DNA of 26,895 bases from Oscillospiraceae bacterium (GTDB taxonomy: Bacteria; Bacillota; Clostridia; Oscillospirales; Ruminococcaceae): contig CAAGBQ010000001.1 in assembly GCA_900768105.1 (NCBI GenBank), forward strand, positions 1-26,895, written 5' to 3'. The translations under genes were made by a program, and so were the position numbers. Positions 8,439 to 15,576 of this stretch are shown one piece after another (position 1 is the first letter of the stretch; every line of letters begins with the position of its first letter). The notes under the pieces were generated by a model. That model saw only the letters and a list, made by a program, of their open reading frames with translations. It made no database searches and was not told where the DNA came from.

Positions 8439-8977
8439 TTTTCTTCCTCCGTTTCCGTGTTCAAAAACCGCTCCTTTGTAATAGCCAGTTCTATCACGCC
8501 GTTTTCTTCACTGTATTTGCAAAAGCCTGCGTGCTCATGGGCTTTAAGCGCAGCATTGCGGCTTTTTTCAAAGCTGTTATGTACTGCCATTGCACCCATA
8601 TCAATAAATGCATGGTGCAAAAGCAGGCGCAGGCCCTCGTTCGCATAGCCCTTTCCGCGGTGCTTCGCTTCAATTACAATGCCCATATCGTACCAATCGT
8701 GCCCTACGCTTTTGTGAGCATTAACTTCTCCCACAAATTCGCCGTTTTCGGTATTGACGAGATAGGCATAAAACCTTTCCGGCTCGTGCCCCACAAAATA
8801 ATTATAGCAGCTTTCCCATTCCTCCTCCGGAAAAGCAATACAGCCGGTTCCTTTGTCATATCCCGCAAAATCAAGGTCATAACCACGGTTATAGCTCATG
8901 GTTTCGGGATCCTCCATAAGCTTTTTTCTGTACCAAAATTCATTCAGCTCCGGCACATGAAGGCAAAGCCTGCTCAT
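8435..8977 (-). CDS. GNAT family N-acetyltransferase embedded in the aro operon
   Basis: A 180-residue protein with the acetyl-CoA binding motif A (KHRGKGYANEGLRLLLHHA, about 103-121), preceded by the beta strand YDMGIVIE and followed by NSFEKSRNAALKAHEHAGF, typical of GNAT enzymes that acetylate amino groups of small molecules or proteins. The substrate cannot be read from sequence. The gene overlaps aroB (ATGA, start ATG 8977 with GGAGGTGAT immediately upstream) and aroC (GTGA), so it is translated as part of the pathway operon. It may be a passenger, or may act on an aromatic intermediate or a protein of the pathway; neither is shown. Confidence 0.88.
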   Translation of the reverse strand: MSRLCLHVPELNEFWYRKKLMEDPETMSYNRGYDLDFAGYDKGTGCIAFPEEEWESCYNYFVGHEPERFYAYLVNTENGEFVGEVNAHKSVGHDWYDMGIVIEAKHRGKGYANEGLRLLLHHAFIDMGAMAVHNSFEKSRNAALKAHEHAGFCKYSEENGVIELAITKERFLNTETEEEK

Positions 8978-10221
8978 TTTATCACCTCCGCAAAGCGTGT
9001 TTTTATTTCATCCGTGCTCATTTCGCAAAATTCGTATTCGCCGATATTTTTGAGCACCACTGCGGTGATTTTTCCGCCGGAGAATTTTTTATCGTGCTCA
9101 AGCGCCGCAAAAACGGCATTTTTATTGCCGCCGAACTTTGTTTCAAAGCCGTATTTTTTCAGCACCGCGCAAAGGCGCTCCTTTGCTTCGCCGCCCTCGC
9201 ACATCGGCGGCATACCCATAGCCACACATTCGCCATGAAAAAGGGCGCCCTCCGCCGCACTTTCTATGGCATGGCCTATTGTGTGACCGAAATTGAGCAC
9301 GCGGCGAAGCCCCGCTTCGTGCTCGTCCGCTTCAACTATGCTCGTTTTTGCAAAGGCACAGCGGGAAACGGCTTCCTCAATATTTTTCGTGCTCATGCCG
9401 TGCTCAAGCATTGAAAAAAGCTCTTTATCAAGACAGGCGGCGGTTTTTATTACCTCCGCAAGACCGTTCCTGTATTGCCTTTCATCAAGCGTTGCAAGCA
9501 AATTCGGGTCTATCGCCACTGCTTTAGGCTTACGGAATGTGCCGACAATATTTTTTATACCGCAAAGGTTCGCGGCGTTTTTTCCTCCAATGGAGGAATC
9601 CGCCTGTGCCAAAAGCGTTGTGGGAACATTATAAAAATCAATTCCGCGCATATAACACGCTGCGGCAAAACCGGCTATGTCACCCACCATTCCGCCGCCC
9701 ACCGCAAGCACGCAATCGCCGCGGTCAAAGCCCGCTTTCAGCATTTTTTTACAGAGTTCCTGCATTGTTTCAACACTTTTTGTTGCTTCTCCCTGCGGAA
9801 GAGTTACGCAAAGCGGCGTTTTGCATTGGGCGGCGGCATTTTTTGCATATTCGGCGGGAACGCCGGAATCCGTCACCAAAAGCACCCTTCGGTTTAGGTC
9901 AAAAAGCCGCCCGATTTCCGAAAGGCAGCCGCGGGAAACGGTGATATTTTCCGGAAGGCGGCGCAGCAGCGACCGTTGGCGGCGCTTTGAAAGGGAAATT
10001 TCCTTTTGCAGAAGCTCGCGGTAAAAAGGCGCAAGCTCCGGCGGCAGCTCCGCCCCACATGAAGCAAGCATGGCTTTTTCCCTCTCCGGATTAAATATCG
10101 GAAGGCCGCATTGCGCCTTTTTTTCGGCAATTTGTGCGCAAAGCTCCATGCGGTGCTTGAAAAGCGCCGCCATCTCCGAATCGGCCTTATCAATTTCCTG
10201 CCGGATTTCGTCCATATTCAC
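8974..10221 (-). CDS. aroB: Chorismate mutase (type II, AroQ class) fused to 3-dehydroquinate synthase
   Basis: Residues 1 to about 85 form an all-helical AroQ-class chorismate mutase: MDEIRQEIDKAD (Arg7), LFKHRMELC (Arg24), AEKKAQ (Lys35) and NPEREKAML (Arg47, Glu48) align with the E. coli active-site residues Arg11, Arg28, Lys39, Arg51 and Glu52. Residues 90-415 are 3-dehydroquinate synthase: LAVGGGMVGDIAGF (NAD binding, 172-185), metal ligands Glu256 (NGLAEVIK), His313 (NFGHTIGHAIE) and His329 (FHGECVAMGM), and DSSIGGKNA. One chain thus holds the second step of the pathway and the step that commits chorismate to Phe/Tyr. The start is GTG 10221 with GGAGGT about 7 nt upstream; ATG 10215 is an alternative. 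First gene of the operon. Confidence 0.93.
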   Translation of the reverse strand: MNMDEIRQEIDKADSEMAALFKHRMELCAQIAEKKAQCGLPIFNPEREKAMLASCGAELPPELAPFYRELLQKEISLSKRRQRSLLRRLPENITVSRGCLSEIGRLFDLNRRVLLVTDSGVPAEYAKNAAAQCKTPLCVTLPQGEATKSVETMQELCKKMLKAGFDRGDCVLAVGGGMVGDIAGFAAACYMRGIDFYNVPTTLLAQADSSIGGKNAANLCGIKNIVGTFRKPKAVAIDPNLLATLDERQYRNGLAEVIKTAACLDKELFSMLEHGMSTKNIEEAVSRCAFAKTSIVEADEHEAGLRRVLNFGHTIGHAIESAAEGALFHGECVAMGMPPMCEGGEAKERLCAVLKKYGFETKFGGNKNAVFAALEHDKKFSGGKITAVVLKNIGEYEFCEMSTDEIKTRFAEVIK

Positions 10222-10254
10222 GGAAACACCTCCCGAATATACTGATACATATTA

Positions 10255-10283
10255 AATATAGCATATATTCCGGCGGCTTTCAA
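10255..10283 (-). promoter_or_regulatory. Promoter of the shikimate operon
   Basis: On the minus strand TTGAAA (10278-10283) and TATATT (10255-10260) are 17 nt apart, about 34 nt before the GTG of the fusion gene. The leader is too short for a T-box or a large attenuator, so aromatic control at RNA level is not evident. Confidence 0.6.
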
Positions 10284-10336
10284 TGAAAAAAAGTGCGTTT
10301 GCCGCCTTCGGCACGGCATATTTTTATGCAAAACCC

Positions 10337-10365
10337 TTGCATTGCGGTCGAATATATGTTAAAAT
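10337..10365 (+). promoter_or_regulatory. Promoter of yebC
   Basis: TTGCAT (10337-10342) and TAAAAT (10360-10365) are separated by 17 nt, about 40 nt before the yebC ATG. It is divergent from the aro promoter, with the two -35 boxes about 55 nt apart. Confidence 0.55.
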
Positions 10366-10405
10366 TTTTTGTAAAACAATTTTTCCTATAAGGGGCGATA
10401 ATAAA

Positions 10406-11149
10406 ATGTCAGGACATTCCAAATGGAGCACCATTAAACGCAAAAAAGAAGGCATAGACGCTGCCCGCGGCAAAATCTTTACCAAAATCGGTCGAGAGAT
10501 TACCGTAGCAGTCCGCGAAGGAGGCCCTGACCCCAACAACAACAGCAAGCTGCAGGCCCTTATCCTTAAAGCGAAGGCAAACAATGTGCCAAACGACAAC
10601 ATCGACAGAACCATTAAAAAGGCCGCCGGTATGGGCGACAAAACCACCTTTGAAGATATTGTATACGAGGGCTATGGTCCCTGCGGAATTGCGGTTATTG
10701 TTGAAACTCTTACCGACAACCGCAACCGTACCGCAGGCGACATCCGCCATTATTTCGACAAATTCGGCGGCAACCTTGGTCAAAACGGCTGCGTTTCCTT
10801 TATGTTCGACCGCAAAGGCGTTATCGTAATCGAAGACGAGGACCTTGACGAAGATAAGCTTATGGAAGATGTTATGGAAGCCGGCGGCGACGACTTTAAA
10901 TATGAGGACGGCATTGCCGAAATCGTAACCGCGCCGAACGATTTCCCCGCGGTGCGCGATGCGCTTTACAACATGGGCTATCGCTTTGCTTCCGCAGACA
11001 TTGCCTATGTTCCGCAGACCACTTCCACCATTGACGACCCGGATAACATCGCAAAGATGAACAAGCTGCTTGACCAGCTTGAGGACAACGATGATGTTCA
11101 GAATGTGTGGCACAACTGGGATATGCCCGCCGAGGATGACGAGGACTGA
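10406..11149 (+). CDS. yebC: YebC/PmpR family protein (TACO1-like)
   Basis: A 247-residue cytoplasmic protein opening with the family signature MSGHSKWSTIKRKKEGIDAA and containing GPDPNNNSKLQALILKAKA, YEGYGPCGIAVIVETLTDN and NLGQNGCVSFMFDRKG, in family order. YebC proteins were long called transcriptional regulators; newer work links YebC/TACO1 members to translation through proline-rich stretches. The C-terminus is very acidic (PAEDDED). I chose ATG 10406, with AGGGG 10 nt upstream; the frame is open upstream to 10283 but that part has no family similarity and overlaps the promoter. Single-gene unit between its own promoter and terminator. The ruvCAB neighbours common elsewhere are absent. 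Confidence 0.95.
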   Translation: MSGHSKWSTIKRKKEGIDAARGKIFTKIGREITVAVREGGPDPNNNSKLQALILKAKANNVPNDNIDRTIKKAAGMGDKTTFEDIVYEGYGPCGIAVIVETLTDNRNRTAGDIRHYFDKFGGNLGQNGCVSFMFDRKGVIVIEDEDLDEDKLMEDVMEAGGDDFKYEDGIAEIVTAPNDFPAVRDALYNMGYRFASADIAYVPQTTSTIDDPDNIAKMNKLLDQLEDNDDVQNVWHNWDMPAEDDED

Positions 11150-11170
11150 TTTTTTAAGTTTAATGGGTAT

Positions 11171-11202
11171 AAGCTCCCTGCCGGCGGCAGGGAGCTTTTT
11201 TT
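11171..11202 (+). terminator. Terminator of yebC
   Basis: A perfect GC-rich palindrome with 11-bp arms (11173-11195) is followed by seven Ts. Its core CCCTGCCGGCGGCAGGG recurs in two downstream hairpins at 11904 and 12045. Confidence 0.9.
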
Positions 11203-11231
11203 GCTGTGCCGAAAGCTTTCTTTCCTGATTC

Positions 11232-11260
11232 TTTACAAAAATAACACAGCGTGCTATAAT
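11232..11260 (+). promoter_or_regulatory. Promoter of lipoprotein gene 1
   Basis: TTTACA (11232-11237) and a consensus TATAAT (11255-11260) are 17 nt apart, about 50 nt before the ATG at 11310. Confidence 0.75.
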
Positions 11261-11309
11261 GGTAGCAAAGCAAAGATACATTAAAAAATAAAATCCGGGA
11301 GGTACTATT

Positions 11310-11891
11310 ATGAAACGATTATCGGTGTCCGTCCTTATTCTTATACTTCTTTTGCTCTGCGCCTGCAATGCACAAAAGGGGTCCGTTTCTTCCGATTTGC
11401 CAAGCGAAACGGAGCCTCCTGTATCCGAAAGTTCGGAAAACAGCTCCGAGGACGGCGAAGAACCCATTGTTCTTTCTTACGAAGCTATGGCAAAGGAAAT
11501 TTACGAATCGAATGAGCACAGCGAATATATTTCGCTTATAAACGAATTGATAGAACAATATAAAGACGGCACATTTGTCGAGGTTCCGAATCATCATCCG
11601 CCGTACCCCGATGATTTTCCCGATGCAAAAAGCCTTCCCGAAGCAACGGAAAAAAATGTTATTCTCTGCTGGAGAAACGAAAAACAGATTTCCGAAAACA
11701 GCATTGAAGAAGGGCTTATTGAATATGTGTATATAATAGATGAAAACCACGCAATAGCCCTTGAACCGATAAAGTTCGCTATGTCCGACGGAACAACAAA
11801 ACTCGGTTTTGCAAATACTCTATATTTGGAGTGCGACATAAATTCTTATGTTTCCGAAGTGTCCGAAGGCTTTTTCGGCGAAAATTCTTAA
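11310..11891 (+). CDS. Putative lipoprotein of unknown function
   Basis: A 193-residue predicted lipoprotein. The signal peptide is Lys-Arg then a long Leu/Ile/Val run ending in a lipobox, LLCAC, with acylated Cys19. A Ser/Glu/Pro-rich acidic linker follows (about 22-50), then a mixed alpha/beta domain with no family I recognise; phrases such as EKNVILCWRNEKQ and EYVYIIDENHAIALEP suggest beta strands. The ATG follows GGGAGGT by 6 nt. It has its own promoter and a strong terminator, so it is monocistronic. It shares lipobox-plus-acidic-linker architecture with the lipoprotein at 13044 but no obvious sequence similarity in the domain. Confidence 0.85.
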   Translation: MKRLSVSVLILILLLLCACNAQKGSVSSDLPSETEPPVSESSENSSEDGEEPIVLSYEAMAKEIYESNEHSEYISLINELIEQYKDGTFVEVPNHHPPYPDDFPDAKSLPEATEKNVILCWRNEKQISENSIEEGLIEYVYIIDENHAIALEPIKFAMSDGTTKLGFANTLYLECDINSYVSEVSEGFFGENS

Positions 11892-11903
11892 TAGAACGGC
11901 TGC

Positions 11904-11924
11904 CCCCCTGCCGCCGGCAGGGGG
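11904..11924. repeat. GC-rich palindrome, copy 2
   Basis: A hairpin with 10-bp arms (CCCCCTGCCG / CGGCAGGGGG) around a single C, 12 nt after the stop of lipoprotein 1. It shares its core with the yebC terminator hairpin and with 12045-12067, but has no T-run, so its role is not simply termination. Confidence 0.7.
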
Positions 11925-11944
11925 TTCTTCGGTTTACGGAAAAA

Positions 11945-11996
11945 CCCCGCAGAGCTTCGCGTTCGCCCACGCGAAGCTTTGCGGGGGATGTTTTTT
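11945..11996 (+). terminator. Terminator of lipoprotein gene 1
   Basis: A long hairpin: CCCCGCAgAGCTTCGCGT, a 6-nt loop, then its near-perfect complement ending TGCGGGG, followed by GATG and six Ts. The stem is about 18 bp with one mismatch. Confidence 0.85.
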
Positions 11997-12044
11997 AGGC
12001 GCAATATACGGCATGGCGGCAAAGCCGCTTCTTTAAAAGGCCGT

Positions 12045-12067
12045 GTCCCCTGCCGCCGGCAGGGGAC
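12045..12067. repeat. GC-rich palindrome, copy 3 (possible terminator of zinc-ribbon gene)
   Basis: Palindrome with 11-bp arms, GTCCCCTGCCG / CGGCAGGGGAC, about 28 nt beyond the stop of the minus-strand zinc-ribbon gene. On that strand the sequence after it is ACGGCCTTTT, a weak T-run, so it may act as an inefficient terminator. Confidence 0.65.
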
Positions 12068-12094
12068 AATCGTCCATAAAAAATTTATACTTTC

Positions 12095-12823
12095 TTATTC
12101 CACTATCACAAGCACATTAAAATAGTTGTCATAGGTGGTATTTGTAAATGTAAGTACGGCAATGCCCTTGGATTTCGGCTCTATGAACACATCCGCCACT
12201 TCTCCGTAATACCATGTCTGATTGCTCCATGCCGCTTCGGCAACATTTGTATTTGAACAATCAAGATAGCAGGTGGAGCCGTCATAATTCATGACAATTT
12301 CTATTGCTTTTGTTCCCTCGGAAAGCTTCGCATAAACAACCCCGGTATTTGCGTGAAAATTCTTTGTGGCATAGCCCCAGTTTTCCGCGGATTCCAAAGC
12401 CGAAAGCGCATCGCGGGCAACCGCGGAATCGTTAAAAGAATCCTGCAATCTGCCGATGTCCTTTTCAAGCTTCTCCTTGTCCTCTGTCAGACTGTCAATT
12501 TCACCTTGCAGGGAATAAATCTGCAAAGCATCCTCCCTTGCCTGATTGGCATAGGCTTTTGAAATGCTGTATTGATAAGCAGCCAAAAATCCCAAAACGG
12601 CGCAGCCGATAACAGAAAGCACAAGCAGCACCGCAAGAACTGCGGCTGCTTTGCTCTTTTTTACCGCGGTTGCCGCAGGGGCAGGCGCTCCGCCCGTAAA
12701 AGCGGGCGGCGGCACTTGTTGTTCCGCTTCCATCTGCTTTTTTGCTTCCGATATATTGCATCCGCAATGGGTGCAAAATGTGCTGTCATCCGGTATAACG
12801 GCGCTGCATTTAGGGCAATTCAT
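12095..12823 (-). CDS. Zinc-ribbon, single-pass membrane protein with coiled coil
   Basis: A 242-residue protein. The N-terminus is a zinc ribbon (Cys3, Cys6, Cys17, Cys20). A Pro/Ala-rich linker follows, then one transmembrane helix (about 59-83), a coiled coil (about 95-135, SLQGEIDSLTEDKEKLEKD) and a C-terminal beta-rich domain of about 95 residues with no recognised family (WGYATKNFHANTGVVYAKL, ...). With the zinc ribbon at the N-terminus the C-terminal domain is probably outside the cell (inference). ATG 12823 is chosen since AGGA lies 8 nt upstream; ATG 12829, two codons earlier, has the same AGGA only about 2 nt away. Function unknown; such zinc-ribbon membrane proteins are common in Clostridia. 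Confidence 0.85.
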   Translation of the reverse strand: MNCPKCSAVIPDDSTFCTHCGCNISEAKKQMEAEQQVPPPAFTGGAPAPAATAVKKSKAAAVLAVLLVLSVIGCAVLGFLAAYQYSISKAYANQAREDALQIYSLQGEIDSLTEDKEKLEKDIGRLQDSFNDSAVARDALSALESAENWGYATKNFHANTGVVYAKLSEGTKAIEIVMNYDGSTCYLDCSNTNVAEAAWSNQTWYYGEVADVFIEPKSKGIAVLTFTNTTYDNYFNVLVIVE

Positions 12824-12859
12824 CTTCATTTTCCTACAAACTGATTACATTTCAATATA

Positions 12860-12888
12860 ATTGTAACATCAAAGGCGGCAGAAATCAA
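12860..12888 (-). promoter_or_regulatory. Promoter of the zinc-ribbon membrane protein gene
   Basis: On the minus strand TTGATT (12883-12888) and TACAAT (12860-12865) are 17 nt apart, about 35 nt before the start codon. Confidence 0.55.
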
Positions 12889-12976
12889 CATAAGTCGAAA
12901 AATGCGCCGCTAAATACGGATAAAAATTTATTTTAAAACGGCCGAAGCGGTTTTTAGTCCTTTTTGGCATAATATA

Positions 12977-13004
12977 TTGACTTTTAATTCCTCCTCATTA
13001 TAAT
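12977..13004 (+). promoter_or_regulatory. Promoter of lipoprotein gene 2
   Basis: TTGACT (12977-12982) and TATAAT (12999-13004) with a 16-nt spacer, 39 nt before the ATG at 13044. Confidence 0.7.
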
Positions 13005-13043
13005 GAAAGCACAGGCAAACTTTTTTAGAAAGGCGGCGCAATT

Positions 13044-13538
13044 ATGAACATAAGAAAAGCAGCAATTTTGGCATTAACCGCATTGGTGATTGCCGCATTT
13101 GCGGCATGCTCGAACGGCGGAGAAAAGGAAAGCAGTCCGGAATCCCTGCCGCAGCCGTCGCAAACCGACGGAAGCGCTTCTTTGGAGAGCGGTGATTCGG
13201 AGAAGGTTGCGGAGGAAGTCGGTTATATGACGCTTGCGGAAATCACCGCGGAAGGCTATTATCCCCTTTGGATGCAGCCAAACACATATATTGTATATGA
13301 CGAAAATTGTGTGCCGGAAATAACGGAGGGCGGCGAGCTTTTGCCGGAGGACCTTGTGGGAAGAGATGATATTGCCTCTGTGGGCTTCAGCCCGGTTGGG
13401 GACAGTGAACTGAAAATCGAACCGAACACAAAGGCGGAATATGACCTCCACGGATTTATCCAAAATATCTATCACAAGTGGCCGGACGGAAGCTATAATC
13501 TTGACTATCCGCCGGAAAGCGAACAGCAAAACCCATAA
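13044..13538 (+). CDS. Putative lipoprotein of unknown function
   Basis: A 164-residue predicted lipoprotein with a signal peptide ending in the lipobox FAACS (acylated Cys22), then a Gly/Ser/Glu/Pro-rich linker to about residue 58. The remaining roughly 100 residues (YMTLAEITAEGYYPLWMQP, NTYIVYDENCVPEITEGGE, ...) match no family I know. The C-terminus is Pro/Glu/Gln-rich. ATG 13044 has AAAGGCGG about 9 nt upstream. It has its own promoter and shares a bidirectional terminator with the convergent obg operon. Confidence 0.82.
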   Translation: MNIRKAAILALTALVIAAFAACSNGGEKESSPESLPQPSQTDGSASLESGDSEKVAEEVGYMTLAEITAEGYYPLWMQPNTYIVYDENCVPEITEGGELLPEDLVGRDDIASVGFSPVGDSELKIEPNTKAEYDLHGFIQNIYHKWPDGSYNLDYPPESEQQNP

Positions 13539-13571
13539 AATATTTTAAATATATTGTTTAGTGCATAAAAC

Positions 13572-13602
13572 AAATCCTGCCCCGTTTTGCGGAGCAGGAT
13601 TT
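13572..13602. terminator. Bidirectional terminator between lipoprotein 2 and obg
   Basis: AAATCCTGC(C)CCG, loop TTTTG, then its complement ending GCAGGATTT, flanked by T-rich sequence on the plus side and TTGTTTT on the minus side. It lies between two convergent genes and can serve both. Confidence 0.8.
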
Positions 13603-13604
13603 AT

Positions 13605-14870
13605 TTATCTCATATATTCAAACTCTATATCAAGGATGCTGACAGTGTCGCCCTCGTTTATACCCATTTCCTCAAGCTTATCAATAATTCCGGAAAGGCG
13701 GAGCACTCTTTGGAAATACTGGAGAGATTCGTAGTCGTCCAAATCCACAAAACCAAGCGCATGGGCAAGCCACGGCGCTTCGACAATATAAACGCCGTCC
13801 TCGATTGTAACGGTAAACTCCTGCTTTGTTGTAATCTCCTCACGAACGGGTGCTTCCGCTTCATAACGAAGCACCGGCGGCAGCTTTGCAAGTTCCCGCT
13901 CCACAGCGTGCATAAGCTCCTGCACGCCCTCGCCGGTGGCGGCGGAAATAAGATAGGTTTCAAAGCCCTGCTTCTTCGCAAAGGCGTTAAATTCGTCTAT
14001 CATTTCCTCGATTGCGGCATCCGCTTTGTTAAGCGCAACAATCTGCGGGCGGGCGCGAAGCTCCGGAGAAAATTTTTCAAGCTCCGCATTTATCTTCTTA
14101 TAATCCTCAATCGGGTCACGGTCCTCCAGCGCCGCAATGTCTATAACATGGAGGATAAGGCGGCAGCGCTCCACATGGCGGAGAAAATCGTGACCGAGAC
14201 CTACACCCTCTGCGGCGCCTTCAATAAGCCCGGGGATATCCGCCATAACAAAGGAACTGCCTTCGTCAACACGAACAACGCCCAAAACGGGAGTAAGCGT
14301 TGTGAACGGGTAATTCGCAATTTCCGGCTTTGCGGCGGAAACCACAGAAATCAGCGTGGATTTTCCCACATTCGGGAAACCGACCAACCCCACATCCGCC
14401 AAAAGCTTCAGCTCCAAAGTAAGCTCCAGCTCCTCGCCGGGATAGCCGGGCTTCGCAAAGCGCGGAATTTGGCGGGTCGGCGTTGCAAAATGGCTGTTGC
14501 CCCAGCCGCCCTTTCCGCCGCGCGCAACAATGTGCGGTTCCTTATCGGAAACATCCGCAACAATGCGGCCGGTCTGGGCGTCCTTAACAAGCGTGCCCAC
14601 CGGCACCTTTATAATGAGGTCGGGAGCGGATTTTCCTGTGCAGCGCTTTGCAAAACCGGGTTTGCCGTCCTCCGCGGCGTAGTTTTTCTTATACTTAAAG
14701 TCAATAAGGCTGGAAACATTGGTATCCCCCACAAAAACGACATTTCCGCCGCGGCCGCCGTCGCCGCCGTCCGGGCCGCCGGCATTGACAAACTTTTCCT
14801 GATGAAAGCTTACCGCACCGTTGCCGCCTTTTCCTGCTCTTACTCTTATTTTCGCTGTATCAACGAACAT
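13605..14870 (-). CDS. obg: GTPase Obg
   Basis: Essential ribosome-associated GTPase involved in 50S maturation and stress responses. The 421-residue protein has an N-terminal glycine-rich Obg fold (residues 1-158, MFVDTAKIRVRAGKGGNGA, GGPDGGDGGRGG), a G domain with G1 GFPNVGKS (163-170), G3 DIPG (210-213) and G4 NKAD (280-283), and a C-terminal OCT domain (about 345-421), which is typical of Gram-positive Obg. The start is ATG 14870 with GGAGG 6 nt upstream. It is last in the rplU-prp-rpmA-obg unit, though a terminator-like hairpin separates it from rpmA, so it may be expressed at a lower level. Confidence 0.97.
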   Translation of the reverse strand: MFVDTAKIRVRAGKGGNGAVSFHQEKFVNAGGPDGGDGGRGGNVVFVGDTNVSSLIDFKYKKNYAAEDGKPGFAKRCTGKSAPDLIIKVPVGTLVKDAQTGRIVADVSDKEPHIVARGGKGGWGNSHFATPTRQIPRFAKPGYPGEELELTLELKLLADVGLVGFPNVGKSTLISVVSAAKPEIANYPFTTLTPVLGVVRVDEGSSFVMADIPGLIEGAAEGVGLGHDFLRHVERCRLILHVIDIAALEDRDPIEDYKKINAELEKFSPELRARPQIVALNKADAAIEEMIDEFNAFAKKQGFETYLISAATGEGVQELMHAVERELAKLPPVLRYEAEAPVREEITTKQEFTVTIEDGVYIVEAPWLAHALGFVDLDDYESLQYFQRVLRLSGIIDKLEEMGINEGDTVSILDIEFEYMR

Positions 14871-14917
14871 TATATACCTCCAAAAGCCGTGCCAACGGGC
14901 ACAGCACAAAAAGCATT

Positions 14918-14948
14918 AAAAAAGGGACGGATTTTTACACTCCGCCCC
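14918..14948 (-). terminator. Internal terminator between rpmA and obg
   Basis: On the minus strand an 8-bp stem GGGGCGGA / TCCGTCCC (one G-U pair) with a 9-nt loop is followed by six Ts, 15 nt after the rpmA stop. A second hairpin, GTGCC-CGTT-GGCAC, lies next to the obg ribosome binding site. This would reduce obg relative to ribosomal protein mRNA. Confidence 0.7.
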
Positions 14949-14963
14949 CGTTTTAATAAGCAA

Positions 14964-15248
14964 TTACTGCTCGACAGGATATACGCTGACTTTCTTCTTG
15001 TCTGCACCGAGGCGCTCGAATCTTACGACGCCGTCGGAGAGTGCGAAGAGAGTATCGTCAGAGCCTTTGCCGACATTCTCACCGGGATGAATGTGAGTTC
15101 CGCGCTGTCTTACAAGGATGTTTCCTGCAAGAACAAACTGACCGTCCGCTCTTTTTGCGCCAAGGCGCTTGGATTCGGAATCGCGGCCGTTTTTAGTGGA
15201 GCCCATACCTTTTTTATGGGCGAAGAACTGCATACTGATTCTAATCAT
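14964..15248 (-). CDS. rpmA: 50S ribosomal protein L27, with cleavable N-terminal extension
   Basis: A 94-residue large-subunit protein near the peptidyl-transferase centre. The N-terminus MIRISMQFF-AHKKGMGSTKNG shows the Firmicutes-type extension: residues 1-9 ending in Phe-Phe are expected to be removed by Prp, whose gene is immediately upstream, to expose the functional N-terminus AHKKG. The conserved GRDSESKRLG and GNILVRQRGTHIHPGENVG follow. ATG 15248 has GGAGG about 10 nt upstream and lies 5 nt after the prp stop; the open frame upstream to 15377 lies inside prp and is not used. Confidence 0.96.
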   Translation of the reverse strand: MIRISMQFFAHKKGMGSTKNGRDSESKRLGAKRADGQFVLAGNILVRQRGTHIHPGENVGKGSDDTLFALSDGVVRFERLGADKKKVSVYPVEQ

Positions 15249-15253
15249 GCTAT

Positions 15254-15571
15254 TTATACCTCCGTAATTATAAGGTTGATTGTGCCGGGAAAATCCTCCG
15301 ACAGATTTTTCAGATGAAGCCGCAGCGCAGAAACAAAATGAATCGCTGCGGGGCGTGGTGACGGCGGAAGAATACATTCAATGCTGCCTTCCTTTATATT
15401 TACCGTACAGCTTGTTTTAACTATTTCGGTAATGCCGTTTATCGCCATTTCTACTGCGGAGCTTACCGAAGCACACACAATGTCTTTTCCGTTTTCCGCA
15501 TAGCCTGCATGACCGCTTACTTGAAAGCGTTGAGGCTCTCCTTTTTTATAAAAGAACTCTGCGCGGATCAT
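15254..15571 (-). CDS. prp: Ribosomal-processing cysteine protease Prp
   Basis: A 105-residue cysteine protease that trims the N-terminal extension of L27 in Firmicutes. The catalytic pair is visible in SGHAGYAENGKDIVCASVS: His21 and Cys33. Size and position between rplU and rpmA match the YsxB family. ATG 15571 follows the rplU stop by 5 nt, with AAGG about 9 nt upstream. The cognate cleavage site is present in the next gene. Confidence 0.95.
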   Translation of the reverse strand: MIRAEFFYKKGEPQRFQVSGHAGYAENGKDIVCASVSSAVEMAINGITEIVKTSCTVNIKEGSIECILPPSPRPAAIHFVSALRLHLKNLSEDFPGTINLIITEV

Positions 15572-15576
15572 AATTT

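Noticed and set aside
11310..13538. Possibility that the two lipoproteins are recent duplicates
   Set aside because: They share only a lipobox and an acidic Ser/Pro/Glu linker; the folded parts show no convincing similarity by eye.
13605..15317. Plus-strand open frame of 576 codons (13587-15317) opposite obg and rpmA
   Set aside because: Antisense shadow: obg and rpmA on the minus strand have complete family motifs and good ribosome binding sites.
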